Shown: positions 8,571 to 17,030, counted from the first letter of the stretch. The stretch is DNA of 64,000 nt from Rhodanobacteraceae bacterium (GCA_009996615.1 JAACZU010000008.1:62001-126000), one strand, 5' to 3'. Notes: generated by a model not told the origin, from the letters alone. Made by a program: numbers and translations.

Positions 8571-9958
8571 TAGCCAGCCCTCTGCAGCTCAGCAAGATCC
8601 CTTGCACAATCGAAGAGCTCATTGTCATAGATAAAAGGCGAATGTGTGACAGCAGCCAAAAAGCAACACCGGCCAGACGAAACTATATCCGGAAGCAAAG
8701 TCTTCTGCCATTCAACCGAAAGTGAAAGTTCCGGCTCATCAATGATTAAACTATAGCTTTCGGCATCGCCGAGGTAGATCTGCGCAAAAAGTGAAACAAT
8801 TTGCTTCTCACCTGATGAAAGACCGCGCATTTCGATAGTTCCGCCGCGATCCAGCTCCAAAGTCAACCTATAGCCGACATCGTCAAACTCGAAGCGCTTC
8901 GCTTGCAAGTATTTGTTGCACACCTCCATAAACTGACGCAACGGAACTTCAGCCTTTTGCTGAATTTCATGAATGGCAACTAGCTTTGAAAAAAAATGCG
9001 CCAACAAATCTTGGTCGCTGTCTAGCGCCTGACGATCTCGGATGCGGTTGATTACCTCAAAGACTTTCCCCTTATCTCTCTCATCCAACTGCTTTTCTTC
9101 GACCCGCGCCAAGATCAAACGAATCTCGTGATCCGGCAGCTGATTTATTTTTTCGCCGGACCATTCCTTCGCCTCGCCGCGAATAACATCCCGCAAGTAA
9201 CTGCCCGCGAGGTTATTGAGCTCGACTCGCGAACCCTCCTTGAGCGCCGCGACCTTTGCCGTCACCCTGGACTCCACATCCTCCATTCCAAACTCAACAA
9301 GCTCGACATACCCAGAACGACCATCGCGCACCACACGCTGCCGGACCGCCTTTCTGAAGTCACCCTCAAATTCAGGAAACAAGCTCTTTAGATCTTGCTC
9401 AATTCGACGATACGTCGGAAGGTAAAGCACCTGACTTGTAAATTTTTCTAAGCGGGCCTCGATATCCAGCAATGCTTTGCTCGTCTTTCGCTGCCTCTTG
9501 CTATTGGCGCGGATAGAATCAAATAGAATTCGCTCGACGTGCGAAACAGGAACCTCGATTCTTCTAGCCACCCTCACCACATCATCCTTTGTTAGATTCG
9601 AAAAGCCGGCCCCCGCATTAAAAACTAGATTCCTGAACTCCTTAGAAGTTCGAATGCGCTCAACATTAGCTATAGGCAGAGATTCAAATATTGATGTTTG
9701 CCAAGAAATATCGGGATAGGCAAGAACTGATTGATTAATTTCAATCTGATCAGAATCCAGTGTTAAATAAATTATATTGAATTCATATTCCAATAATTTC
9801 TGCCACTGACGGGTAAGCACAAAGTACAACATGCTTACGATTGTCGTTTTCCCAAGACCATTAACACCGACCAAGATTACTTTTCCATCGCTAATAGGAA
9901 CATCAACGTCGATGGAACCGTGAAGGCCTTTTATTGAGAAGCCAGTAATTTGCGACAT
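8570..9958 (-). CDS. ariA: AAA15 ATPase, AriA-like component of PARIS defence
   Basis: 462 residues. The Walker A loop is VGVNGLGKTT (Lys37). The ABC-type signature LSSGEKQIVSLFAQIY lies near residue 380, and Walker B with D-loop follows as YSLIIDEPELSLS. A late AAVTHSPFIYDNE gives the H-loop. This is the arrangement of AriA, the sensor ATPase that forms a cage holding AriB in PARIS. A GAGGGGAG ribosome site precedes the ATG at 9958. It is the first gene of a two-gene AT-rich operon. A different DUF4435/ATPase pair remains possible but less likely. Confidence 0.75.
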   Translation of the reverse strand: MSQITGFSIKGLHGSIDVDVPISDGKVILVGVNGLGKTTIVSMLYFVLTRQWQKLLEYEFNIIYLTLDSDQIEINQSVLAYPDISWQTSIFESLPIANVERIRTSKEFRNLVFNAGAGFSNLTKDDVVRVARRIEVPVSHVERILFDSIRANSKRQRKTSKALLDIEARLEKFTSQVLYLPTYRRIEQDLKSLFPEFEGDFRKAVRQRVVRDGRSGYVELVEFGMEDVESRVTAKVAALKEGSRVELNNLAGSYLRDVIRGEAKEWSGEKINQLPDHEIRLILARVEEKQLDERDKGKVFEVINRIRDRQALDSDQDLLAHFFSKLVAIHEIQQKAEVPLRQFMEVCNKYLQAKRFEFDDVGYRLTLELDRGGTIEMRGLSSGEKQIVSLFAQIYLGDAESYSLIIDEPELSLSVEWQKTLLPDIVSSGRCCFLAAVTHSPFIYDNELFDCARDLAELQRAG

Positions 9959-9998
9959 CTACGCTCCCCTCAAAAAAAAAAGAAAGATCCAACATTAC

Positions 9999-10015
9999 GT
10001 ACCATCTAGTGGTAC
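9999..10015. promoter_or_regulatory. Palindrome upstream of the PARIS pair
   Basis: GTACCA and TGGTAC form a perfect inverted repeat around a 5-nt spacer, 41-57 nt before the ariA start. It lies in the short AT-rich promoter region (9959-10025). It may be an operator, or chance. Confidence 0.3.
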
Positions 10016-10025
10016 TGCATGGGGT

Positions 10026-10214
10026 CTATACCTGGCCGGCCATGGCATACGGATTGACCGGCTGGCCGGCCTGCTGCGGACGCGGCTTTTCGGCCGCCTG
10101 GTCCGACGCGCGCTGCTGGCAGGCCGCGAGACAGAACGCGACCAAGCCGATCAGCGTGATGTTGAAAAGCGTGCGCAGTGCTCCCCGGCACTGAAACCCT
10201 GCAACGGAATCCAT
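10026..10214 (-). CDS. Small putative lipoprotein
   Basis: 62 residues. A hydrophobic stretch LFNITLIGLVAFCLAAC ends in a good lipobox (LAAC), followed by a short polar tail rich in Gln and Pro. The N-terminal extension before the hydrophobic part is long for a signal peptide, so the true start may lie further in. I do not recognise a family. It sits between the PARIS promoter and a repeat, with no evident partner. Confidence 0.4.
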   Translation of the reverse strand: MDSVAGFQCRGALRTLFNITLIGLVAFCLAACQQRASDQAAEKPRPQQAGQPVNPYAMAGQV

Positions 10215-10361
10215 CCCGAATCTTCGCCCCCTGAAGCGTCGATCGGTCGAGTAGGCAACAAACGCGGCGGATGTTCAAGCTGCAGTGCAATTGCGCTGGC
10301 TAACGCGTGGGCGACGCGTGCCACTGGCATGCTTGGGATTGGATCTTGTGCTTCGCCCGAA

Positions 10362-10403
10362 CCCTCTCCCCAACCCCTCTCCCGGCGGGAGAGGGGCTTG
10401 AAG
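10362..10403. repeat. Hairpin repeat of the CTCTCCCGGCGGGAGAG type
   Basis: A 10-bp perfect stem (CCCCTCTCCC and GGGAGAGGGG, 10374-10396) is followed by CTTGAAG, the tail shared with the CCTCCCCTTGAAGGGGAGG family at 15508, 18320 and 45839. It lies downstream of hicA. Confidence 0.6.
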
Positions 10404-10428
10404 CAGCCAAGCGCCGTCGCCGATCAAG

Positions 10429-10674
10429 TCATGGCTCGAGCAACAGCCGAAGCAGATCATCCCTGCTGATCCCGCGCCGTTGGGCGACATCCGCGAGGAT
10501 CGCCGCAAGCGTTCCCACCTTGAGCGGGGAGTGATTGGGAATCGTCAGCGCATGCGGTTTCGGCGCATCGCACTGCAAGCGGACGTGGCTACCCGTCTGC
10601 CGCACGACGCGGTAGCCGATGCGCTGCATCGCCTTGATCAGATCGGGAGCATCCATCTCCCGGGGCAGCTTCAC
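10429..10674 (-). CDS. hicA: HicA-like mRNA interferase toxin
   Basis: 81 residues with the HicA core VVRQTGSHVRLQ (catalytic-type His30) and the C-terminal HSPLKVGTLAAILADV. HicA toxins are small double-stranded-RNA-binding-fold RNases that cut mRNA or tmRNA and are neutralised by HicB. Its start overlaps the stop of the upstream HicB-like gene by 4 nt, so antitoxin and toxin are coupled with the antitoxin first. The family call is strong; activity is unproven. Confidence 0.8.
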   Translation of the reverse strand: MKLPREMDAPDLIKAMQRIGYRVVRQTGSHVRLQCDAPKPHALTIPNHSPLKVGTLAAILADVAQRRGISRDDLLRLLLEP

Positions 10675-10877
10675 GCCGCGAGCACCTCGTCGCGCACGTA
10701 GTGCAGGCGAATCAGCCCAGGGCCGGTTCCTTCGTCGAAATGGCAGCGAACGGCATCCCGGACCTGTTCGCGCAACTCTTCGTAGGTGTCGGCCTGGGTA
10801 TGGATGGATTCGCCGAGCGCACGCGCGGAATAGCCGCCTTCGGCGGCTTCCTCGACCAGAAAGACGATTTCCTTCAT
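10671..10877 (-). CDS. HicB-like antitoxin (short form)
   Basis: 68 residues from the ATG at 10877, which is preceded by a GAGG site. The sequence has the partial RNase H-like HicB fold (FLVEEAAEGGYSARALGES, then YEELREQVRDAV). No C-terminal HTH or arrow domain is visible, unlike longer HicB proteins, so it may not regulate its own promoter. It immediately precedes hicA and overlaps it by 4 nt. Its role is toxin neutralisation by inference from position and fold. Confidence 0.7.
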   Translation of the reverse strand: MKEIVFLVEEAAEGGYSARALGESIHTQADTYEELREQVRDAVRCHFDEGTGPGLIRLHYVRDEVLAA

Positions 10878-10980
10878 GCGCACCTCCTCGGTTCCGGCGA
10901 TGTTACCCGCCATGGGAGGATGTTCAAGGTGGCCGGCGGGTGCCGGGATCCGGCATCGCGTGAACTGCAAGCAAGGAGCT

Positions 10981-11064
10981 GGGTTCCGGATTTCGCCGGA
11001 ACGACGAGCTGGGGCGGCGCTTGCCTGGGTCTGGAGATTGAGCCCCTCGCCCGGGCGGGAGAGG
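10981..11064. repeat. Two adjacent repeat copies
   Basis: GGGTTCCGGATTTCGCCGGA (10981 on) is an inverted member of the CGTCATTCCGG family. CCCCTCGCCC with a pairing GGGAGAGGG (11043-11064) is a member of the CTCTCCC hairpin family. Both lie between hicB and the icmF tail fragment. Confidence 0.5.
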
Positions 11065-11080
11065 GACTCGAGGTCTCGGC

Positions 11081-11178
11081 TTACATGTTGAGGCGGAACT
11101 CGCCGCCCAATTCATGGCGCTGACTTCGAGACTGTGCGTCTTGACCGCCCCCGTCACCGTCGCAAACACGGTGCTGTC
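11081..11178 (-). pseudogene. Decayed duplicate of the icmF 3' end
   Basis: On the minus strand the segment reads GTGTTTGCGACG, then GCGGTCAAGACGCACAGT, and ends with CAACATGTAA. It aligns with the true icmF end (GTGTTCGCCGCG, GCGGTCAAGACGCACAGC, CAACATGTAA) with small indels. The frame is shifted, so it is not coding. It sits 480 nt beyond the intact icmF stop, in the same orientation, with the DUF2283 gene pair between them. Confidence 0.65.
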
Positions 11179-11215
11179 CGTCCAAGGCGAGCAAAGCTCG
11201 AGCGCGCACGCCGCG

Positions 11216-11413
11216 TCAGGCAGCGATCTGTTCGAATGACAGCCGCCGTGCATCGGTGCGCTGGCTGGCGTGCTCGAGGGTCATCGCGCAAAGACGCCCG
11301 CTCGCGTCAAATTCGACCAACGTGTTCTCGTCGAGATCGCGCGTTTCCGCGACGTCGCCATCGGAAAACACGATGTAGAGCGTGTCGGTGTCCTCGAAGT
11401 ACTTGATCTTCAT
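11216..11413 (-). CDS. DUF2283 family small protein
   Basis: 65 residues starting MKIKYFEDTDTLYIVFSDGD, the signature of DUF2283, followed by AETRDLDENTLVEFDASGR. These proteins are small and soluble, often found beside DUF4258-like or other toxin-like partners, and are widely suspected antitoxins. The start overlaps the stop of the upstream gene by 4 nt. Base composition is less GC-rich than the neighbours. Confidence 0.75.
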   Translation of the reverse strand: MKIKYFEDTDTLYIVFSDGDVAETRDLDENTLVEFDASGRLCAMTLEHASQRTDARRLSFEQIAA

Positions 11414-11646
11414 GGCGTGAAATCCCGGTCGAAGAAGGCGTTGTGCACAGTCTCGCCATCATCCAGCAACACGACCCGCAGATATCGCCCCTCCGCTTCG
11501 TCGATGCTTGCCCAGCGACGGATGCGGCCATCGGCCTGCACGTGTTCACGAACTGGCGAGCGAATCGCACGCTCGATCCATTCGTCACGGATCATCGCAC
11601 GATCCGGCCGGATGCGCGTGGCGAGAAAGTATCGCGTGGTCTTCAT
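11410..11646 (-). CDS. Small protein paired with DUF2283, possible toxin
   Basis: 78 residues, basic and aromatic: MKTTRYFLATRIRPDRAMIR, then VREHVQADGRIRRWA and a terminal NAFFDRDF. It resembles small DUF4258/BrnT-like partners that precede DUF2283 genes, but I cannot assign it firmly. The overlap of 4 nt with the DUF2283 gene makes a two-gene unit. It ends the accessory zone next to icmF. Function is unknown; a toxin-antitoxin role is inferred from size and pairing. Confidence 0.6.
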   Translation of the reverse strand: MKTTRYFLATRIRPDRAMIRDEWIERAIRSPVREHVQADGRIRRWASIDEAEGRYLRVVLLDDGETVHNAFFDRDFTP

Positions 11647-11661
11647 CCCACACCGATCCGA

Positions 11662-14600
11662 TTACATGTTGCGGCGGTACTCGCCACCGACGTCGTACAG
11701 CGCATGGCTGATCTGGCCGAGGCTGTGCGTCTTGACCGCTTCCATCAGCGCGGCGAACACGTTCTGGCGGGCGCGGGCGGTGTCTTGCAGGTAGGCGAGG
11801 CCCGTGCCGCCCGGTCGCGGCTGCGCCGCTCCTACAACGGCGCTGTTGCGGGCCTGCTGGTACGCGCGCACGTTGTCGATCTGCTGGCCCTTCTCTTCCT
11901 CCGTCGAGCGGATCAGCTCGATCTCGGTGACGATGTCGCCGCCGTGTTCCTTCGGCAGGAACGTGTTGACGCCGACCAGCGGCAGGCTGCCGTCGTGCTT
12001 CTTGTGCTCGTAGTAGAGGCTCTCTTCCTGGATCTTGCCGCGCTGGTACATCGTGTCCATCGCGCCGAGCACGCCGCCGCGCTCGCTGATCGCCTCGAAC
12101 TCCTTGTACACGGCCTCTTCGACGATATCCGTCAGCTTGTCGACGATGAAGCTGCCCTGCCACGGGTTCTCGTTGAAGTTGAGGCCCAGTTCCTTGTTGA
12201 TGATCATCTGGATCGCGACCGCGCGGCGCACGCTTTCCTCGGTCGGCGTGGTGATCGCCTCGTCGTAGGCGTTGGTGTGCAGGCTGTTGCAGTTGTCGAA
12301 CAGCGCGTACAGCGCCTGCAGCGTGGTGCGGATGTCGTTGAACTGGATCTCTTGCGCGTGCAGCGAGCGGCCGGAGGTCTGGATGTGGTACTTCATCATC
12401 TGGCTGCGCTCGTTCGCGCCGTAGCGCTCGCGCATCGCGCGCGCCCAGATGCGCCGCGCGACGCGGCCGATCACGGTGTACTCGGGGTCCATGCCGTTGG
12501 AGAAGAAGAACGACAGGTTCGGCGCGAAGTCGTCGATCTTCATGCCGCGCGCGAGGTAGTACTCGACGATCGTGAAACCGTTGGACAGCGTGAAGGCGAG
12601 CTGGCTGATCGGGTTCGCGCCGGCCTCGGCGATGTGGTAGCCGGAGATCGACACCGAGTAGAAGTTGCGCACCTTGTGGTCGACGAAGTACTGCTGGATG
12701 TCGCCCATCATGCGCAGCGCGAACTCGGTCGAGAAGATGCAGGTGTTCTGCGCCTGGTCTTCCTTCAGGATGTCGGCCTGCACGGTGCCGCGCACGGTGG
12801 TGAGCGTGTGCGCCTTGATCCTGGCGTAGGTCTCGGCGTCGACGACCTGGTCGCCGGTCACGCCGAGCAGGCCCAGGCCGAGGCCGTCATTGCCGGCCGG
12901 CAGCGGGCCGGAGTACTCGGGGCGCGGGCGGCCGTCGAACAGGCGCGCGATCTTCCGCTCCGCCTCGGCCCAGCGCGTGGCGTCTTCCTTCAGGTACTTC
13001 TCCACCTGCTGGTCGACCGCGGTGTTCATGAACATCGCGAGGATGATCGGCGCCGGACCGTTGATCGTCATCGAGACGGAGGTGGTCGGCGCGCACAGGT
13101 CGAAGCCGGAGTAAAGCTTCTTCATGTCGTCCAGCGTCGGCACGTTGACGCCGGAGTTGCCGATCTTGCCGTAGATGTCCGGGCGCGGCGCCGGGTCCTC
13201 GCCGTACAGCGTGACGCTGTCGAACGCGGTCGACAGGCGCGCGGCCGGCAGGCCCTGGCTGAGGTAATGGAAGCGGCGATTGGTGCGCTCGGGCGTGCCC
13301 TCGCCGGCGAACATGCGGATCGGGTCCTCGCCGGTGCGGCGGTACGGGTAGACGCCGCCGGTGTACGGGTAGGAGCCGGGCAGGTTTTCCTTCTGCAGGA
13401 AGGTCAGCAGCTCGCCCCAGCTCTTGTAGGTCGGCGCGGCGATCTTCGGGATCTTCTGGTGCGACAGCGATTCGCGGTAGTTCTCGACGCGGATCGTCTT
13501 GCCGCGCACCTCGTATTCGTTGACCTCGTCGGTGATCGACTTCAGCCGCGCCGGCCATTCACGCAGGAGCTTCAGCGCCTCGGACGACAGCGACTGGATC
13601 GCGTCGTTGTAGCGCTGACGGAGGGTCTTGAGCGAGCGGTCGTCGCCCTCGAGCAGATCGTCGGCGGCGTAGAGGTCGAGCGCCTTCGGCAGCTTCGGAT
13701 CGTCGAGGTCGCGCAGCGACTGCCAGTAGCTCTGCGCGCGGTCGGCGACCTCGGCCTGCGTGTCGATGCCGGCGTTGATCGCGCGGCCCTGCTCGGCGAT
13801 CTCGGCGAGGTAGCGCACGCGGCTGCCGGGGATCAGCACGGTCGCGCGCGGTTCCTTGAGCGTGGTGTCGAGGTGTGGGGTCCAGTCGCAGCGCGGGGAG
13901 GAAGAAATGGGGTCAGAGTCACTTTTCGACTCATGCCCCAAACCACCGCTCACCGCCTCGCCCGAAAAGTGACTCTGACCCCACTTCTTCTCGCGCAACA
14001 ACCGGCACAGGTTGGTGAACATCCAGGTCACGCCCGGATCGTTGAACTGGCTGGCGATGGTCGGGTAGACCGGCACCTCGTCGTCGCTGAGCTTGAACGC
14101 GACGCGGTTGCGCTTCCACTGCTTGCGCACGTCGCGCAGCGCGTCCTCGGCGCCGCGCTTGTCGAACTTGTTCAGCACGATCAGCTCGGCGAAGTCGATC
14201 ATGTCGATCTTCTCGAGCTGGCTGGCCGCGCCGTAGTCGCTGGTCATCACGTACATCGGGAAGTCGACGAGGTCGACGATCTCCGAGTCGGACTGGCCGA
14301 TGCCGGCGGTCTCGACGATGACGAGGTCGTAGCTCTGCCCCTTCAGGAACGCGATGCAGTCCTTCAGCACGGCGTTGGTGGCCACGTGCTGGCGGCGCGT
14401 GGCCATCGAGCGCATGAACACGCGCTTGGAGCGCAGCGAGTTCATGCGGATGCGGTCGCCGAGCAGCGCGCCGCCGGAGCGGCGGCGGGTCGGGTCGACC
14501 GCGAGCACGGCGACGCGCATCTGCGGGAATGCGTGCAGGAAGCGCAGCAGCAGCTCGTCGACGACCGACGACTTGCCGGCGCCGCCGGTGCCTGTGATTC

Positions 14601-15279
14601 CCACGACGGGGGTCGTGGGAATTTGGGAATGGGGAATGGGGAATGGGGAATCGGAAGAGCCGCGCGCCCATTGCTTGCGCAGCTTCGCGAGCTCCGCCTC
14701 GCTGAACTCGCCGTTCTCGATCGCGCTGAGCATGCGCCCGACCGCGATCTCGTCCTCGATGTCGACGGCCTGCGTGGCTTCCGCCTTGGACGATTCCCGA
14801 TTCCCGATTCCCGACTCCCGGCTGCGCGCTGCGCGCGCAACCACGTCCTCGATCATCGCGACCAGGCCCATGTGCATGCCGTCGTTCGGATGGTAGATGC
14901 GCTCGACGCCGTAGGCCTGCAGCTCACGGATCTCCTCCGGCGTGATCGTGCCGCCGCCGCCGCCGAACACGCGGATGTGGCTGGCGCCGCGCTCCTTGAG
15001 CATGTCGACCATGTACTTGAAGTACTCGACGTGGCCGCCCTGGTAGGACGACAGCGCGATCGCGTCGGCGTCCTCCTGCAGCGCGGCACGCACGACGTCC
15101 TCGACCGAGCGGTTGTGGCCGAGATGGATCACCTCCGCGCCCTGCGCCTGGATCAGGCGGCGCATGATGTTGATCGCGGCGTCATGGCCGTCGAACAGGC
15201 TGGCCGCGGTCACGAAGCGCAGCGGCGCCTTCTCGGCGGGAAGTTCGCGGGCGGGGACGTTCTGGGCGGGCGTACTCAT
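11662..15279 (-). CDS. icmF: Fused isobutyryl-CoA-type mutase (IcmF) with translated repeats
   Basis: 1205 residues, against about 1090 for typical IcmF. The order is: B12-binding domain with [11 protein letters not shown] (cobalt ligand His32), MeaB-like GTPase chaperone with [12 protein letters not shown] near residue 230, and an acyl-CoA mutase domain with [17 protein letters not shown]. IcmF interconverts isobutyryl- and butyryl-CoA (some forms pivalyl- or isovaleryl-CoA) by a radical mechanism. Four stretches match chromosomal repeats: residues about 153-163 ([11 protein letters not shown]), 209-221 ([13 protein letters not shown]), 431-459 (GQSHFSGEA to SDSDPISS) and 1145-1155 ([10 protein letters not shown]). 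The first three lie in interdomain linkers, the fourth near the C-terminus. The frame is intact, so the protein may still work. Confidence 0.9.
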   Translation of the reverse strand: MSTPAQNVPARELPAEKAPLRFVTAASLFDGHDAAINIMRRLIQAQGAEVIHLGHNRSVEDVVRAALQEDADAIALSSYQGGHVEYFKYMVDMLKERGASHIRVFGGGGGTITPEEIRELQAYGVERIYHPNDGMHMGLVAMIEDVVARAARSRESGIGNRESSKAEATQAVDIEDEIAVGRMLSAIENGEFSEAELAKLRKQWARGSSDSPFPIPHSQIPTTPVVGITGTGGAGKSSVVDELLLRFLHAFPQMRVAVLAVDPTRRRSGGALLGDRIRMNSLRSKRVFMRSMATRRQHVATNAVLKDCIAFLKGQSYDLVIVETAGIGQSDSEIVDLVDFPMYVMTSDYGAASQLEKIDMIDFAELIVLNKFDKRGAEDALRDVRKQWKRNRVAFKLSDDEVPVYPTIASQFNDPGVTWMFTNLCRLLREKKWGQSHFSGEAVSGGLGHESKSDSDPISSSPRCDWTPHLDTTLKEPRATVLIPGSRVRYLAEIAEQGRAINAGIDTQAEVADRAQSYWQSLRDLDDPKLPKALDLYAADDLLEGDDRSLKTLRQRYNDAIQSLSSEALKLLREWPARLKSITDEVNEYEVRGKTIRVENYRESLSHQKIPKIAAPTYKSWGELLTFLQKENLPGSYPYTGGVYPYRRTGEDPIRMFAGEGTPERTNRRFHYLSQGLPAARLSTAFDSVTLYGEDPAPRPDIYGKIGNSGVNVPTLDDMKKLYSGFDLCAPTTSVSMTINGPAPIILAMFMNTAVDQQVEKYLKEDATRWAEAERKIARLFDGRPRPEYSGPLPAGNDGLGLGLLGVTGDQVVDAETYARIKAHTLTTVRGTVQADILKEDQAQNTCIFSTEFALRMMGDIQQYFVDHKVRNFYSVSISGYHIAEAGANPISQLAFTLSNGFTIVEYYLARGMKIDDFAPNLSFFFSNGMDPEYTVIGRVARRIWARAMRERYGANERSQMMKYHIQTSGRSLHAQEIQFNDIRTTLQALYALFDNCNSLHTNAYDEAITTPTEESVRRAVAIQMIINKELGLNFNENPWQGSFIVDKLTDIVEEAVYKEFEAISERGGVLGAMDTMYQRGKIQEESLYYEHKKHDGSLPLVGVNTFLPKEHGGDIVTEIELIRSTEEEKGQQIDNVRAYQQARNSAVVGAAQPRPGGTGLAYLQDTARARQNVFAALMEAVKTHSLGQISHALYDVGGEYRRNM
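11814..11837. repeat. GGAGCGGC-type repeat inside icmF
   Basis: On the minus strand TTGTAGGAGCGGCGCAGCCG is a member of the GGAGCGGC/GCCGCGATG family seen at 29653 and 56784. It encodes VVGAAQPRP in frame near the icmF C-terminus. Confidence 0.55.
13903..13988. repeat. REP hairpin (BIME-like) inserted in icmF
   Basis: GGGGTCAGAGTCACTTTTCG (13909-13928) and its perfect inverse (13963-13982) flank a 34-nt loop. The arms share the GGGGTCAG(N2)TCACTT core with the RAYT flanks at 6382 and 7196. The whole element is translated within the linker between the GTPase and mutase domains. Confidence 0.75.
14617..14654. repeat. GGGAAT tract inside icmF (arm 1)
   Basis: Four GGGAAT-type units in a row (TTGGGAATGGGGAATGGGGA core). 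It is inverted relative to the tract at 14793-14822 and related to those at 17031-17130. It encodes [13 protein letters not shown] just before the GTPase Walker A strand. Confidence 0.65.
14793..14822. repeat. ATTCCCG tract inside icmF (arm 2)
   Basis: ATTCCCGATTCCCGATTCCC and a degenerate fourth unit, in inverse orientation to 14617-14654, with 138 nt of ordinary icmF linker between. It encodes [11 protein letters not shown]. Confidence 0.65.
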
Positions 15280-15923
15280 GGAGCATCCGGTCGATTCAAG
15301 GACTGACCGGAGATTGTAACGCGCCGCGCGGGCCGGGCCGCCTGCGGCGGCCTCCAAGCCCGTCGTTCCGGCGCAGGCCGGAACCCGGCGTCTTGCCTTG
15401 GCCCGCACGGTGCGAGCCGTCCCCATCCAACCTCTCGCGCATCCCTGCCCTCGCAAGCCCGGTCCGCACATCCGTGTGCGGCCGTTCGCCGGCGATCGCT
15501 GCTTTAAAGTCCTCCCCTCCAATGGGAGGATTCAGGAGAGGATGGCGTTCGCTTGTGGAGCGGGCGTTCATTGACACCATCCCCACCCAACCCTCCCCTT
15601 GAAGGGGAGGGCTAAAGCGGCGCGCGGCCACGCGCTCGCTGCTTGGAAGTCCTCCCCTTCAAGGGGAGGATTCAGGAGGGGATGGCGTTCGCTTGCGGAG
15701 CGCGCGCGCGCTTCGCCGCCGTCACGCCGATCGCCGGCGACAGCCGGCCGCACAGCACTGTCCACTGCGCCCCCTCGGGGCTACACTACGCGCCGCAAAG
15801 CACGGGCGCTCGCCGCTGCGACGCCCGTTTTTTCCAGCCAATCCAGTGTCTTACACCCCGCCGCAGGCGCTGCGCGATGCGCAGCTGCGTGCGGCCGGGC
15901 TTTTCCGTTCCGCAGGAGCAGCC
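15280..15923. other. Gene-free stretch filled with repeats between icmF and the amino acid dehydrogenase gene
   Basis: It separates divergent icmF and the leucine-type dehydrogenase gene and must hold both promoters, which I cannot place. Repeats are a CGTCGTTCCGG palindrome (15361-15392) and three CTCCCCTTGAAGGGGAG-type elements in alternating orientation (about 15508-15560, 15571-15616, 15646-15700), two of them carrying the extended tail GGATGGCGTTCGCTTG. Short frames here are translations of repeats, not genes. Confidence 0.7.
15508..15700. repeat. Triple cluster of CTCCCCTTGAAGGGGAG elements
   Basis: The three units alternate in direction. The outer two share GTCCTCCCCT, GGGAGGATTCAGGAG and ATGGCGTTCGCTTG; the middle one has CACCATCCCCACCCAACCC before the hairpin. 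Single copies at 18320 and 45839 match the middle form. Confidence 0.7.
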
Positions 15924-17027
15924 ATGATTTTCGAAACCGTCGACCAGACCGGCCACGAGCAGGTCGTCTACTGCCACAACAAGGACGCCGGCCTCAAGGC
16001 GATCATCGCGATCCACAACAGCGTGCTCGGCCCGGCCCTTGGCGGCCTGCGCATGTGGCCGTACAAGTCGGAGGCCGAGGCGCTGAACGACGTGCTGCGC
16101 CTGTCGCGCGGCATGACCTACAAGAACGCGGTCGCCGGCCTGAACCTGGGCGGCGGCAAGGCTGTCATCATCGGCGACCCGTCCAAGGACAAGTCCGAGG
16201 CGCTGTTCCGCGCGTTCGGCCGCTTCGTCAACTCGCTCAACGGCCGCTACATCACGGCCGAGGACGTCGGCATCGACGTCAACGACATGGAATACGTGTT
16301 CCGCGAGACCGAGTTCGTGACCGGCGTGCACCAGGTCCACGGCGGCTCGGGCGATCCGTCGCCGTTCACCGCGTTCGGTACGCTGCAGGGCCTGATGGCC
16401 GCGCTGCACCACAAGTTCGGCAACGAGGAAGTGGGCAAGTACAGCTTCGCCGTGCAGGGCCTCGGCCACGTCGGCATGGAGTTCGTGAAGCTGCTGCGCG
16501 AGCAGGGCGCGAAGGTGTTCGTCACCGACATCAACAAGGACCTCGTGCAGAAGGCGGTCGACGAGCACGGCTGCACCGCGGTCGGCCTGGACGAGATCTA
16601 CGACGTCGACGCCGACGTCTACAGCCCGTGCGCGCTCGGCGGCACGCTGAACGAGCAGACCATCGACCGCATCAAGGCCAAGATCGTCTGCGGCGCGGCG
16701 AACAACCAGCTCGCCACCGACGCGATCGGCGACGAACTGGCCCGCCGCGGCGTGCTGTACGCGCCGGACTACGCGGTCAACGCCGGCGGCGTCATGAACG
16801 TGTCGCTCGAGATCGACGGCTACAACCGCGAGCGCGCGATGCGCATGATGCGCACGATCTACTACAACCTGTCGCGCATCTTCCAGATCGCCGATCGCGA
16901 CGGCATCCCGACCTACAAGGCCGCCGACCGCATGGCCGAGGAGCGCATCAGCGCGATCGGCAAGCTGAAGTTGCCGAACATGGGCAACCACGGCCCGCGC
17001 TTCCTGGGTCGCATGCGCGGCCAGTAA
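15924..17027 (+). CDS. Leucine/valine-type amino acid dehydrogenase
   Basis: 367 residues from the ATG at 15924, after an AGGAG site. GPALGGLRMWPY and NLGGGKAVIIGD (catalytic-type Lys in the Gly-rich motif) mark the Glu/Leu/Phe/Val dehydrogenase family, followed by the NAD-binding GLGHVGMEFVKLL. It reversibly deaminates leucine, valine or isoleucine to 2-oxo acids with NAD, in the cytosol. Length and motifs fit leucine dehydrogenase. It is followed by an isovaleryl-CoA dehydrogenase gene, consistent with leucine breakdown. The longer open frame upstream is repeat-derived and rejected as N-terminus. Confidence 0.85.
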   Translation: MIFETVDQTGHEQVVYCHNKDAGLKAIIAIHNSVLGPALGGLRMWPYKSEAEALNDVLRLSRGMTYKNAVAGLNLGGGKAVIIGDPSKDKSEALFRAFGRFVNSLNGRYITAEDVGIDVNDMEYVFRETEFVTGVHQVHGGSGDPSPFTAFGTLQGLMAALHHKFGNEEVGKYSFAVQGLGHVGMEFVKLLREQGAKVFVTDINKDLVQKAVDEHGCTAVGLDEIYDVDADVYSPCALGGTLNEQTIDRIKAKIVCGAANNQLATDAIGDELARRGVLYAPDYAVNAGGVMNVSLEIDGYNRERAMRMMRTIYYNLSRIFQIADRDGIPTYKAADRMAEERISAIGKLKLPNMGNHGPRFLGRMRGQ

Positions 17028-17030
17028 CAG

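Noticed and set aside
10006-10290. Longer 94-residue frame overlapping the small lipoprotein
   Set aside because: It lacks a signal or domain, whereas the overlapping 62-residue frame has a clear lipobox.
14617-14822. Possible CRISPR-like or VNTR array of GGGAAT units
   Set aside because: Units are 6-8 nt without spacers, occur in inverted pairs and lie inside a coding gene; this is not a CRISPR array.
11443-15306. A 1287-residue open frame on the plus strand opposite icmF
   Set aside because: It is a GC-driven shadow: Arg/Asp/Val-rich low-complexity translation with no domains, while the minus strand shows full IcmF motifs.
15568-15765. Small frame reading [12 protein letters not shown] between icmF and the amino acid dehydrogenase gene
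   Set aside because: It is the translation of CTCCCCTTGAAGGGGAG repeats, not a gene.
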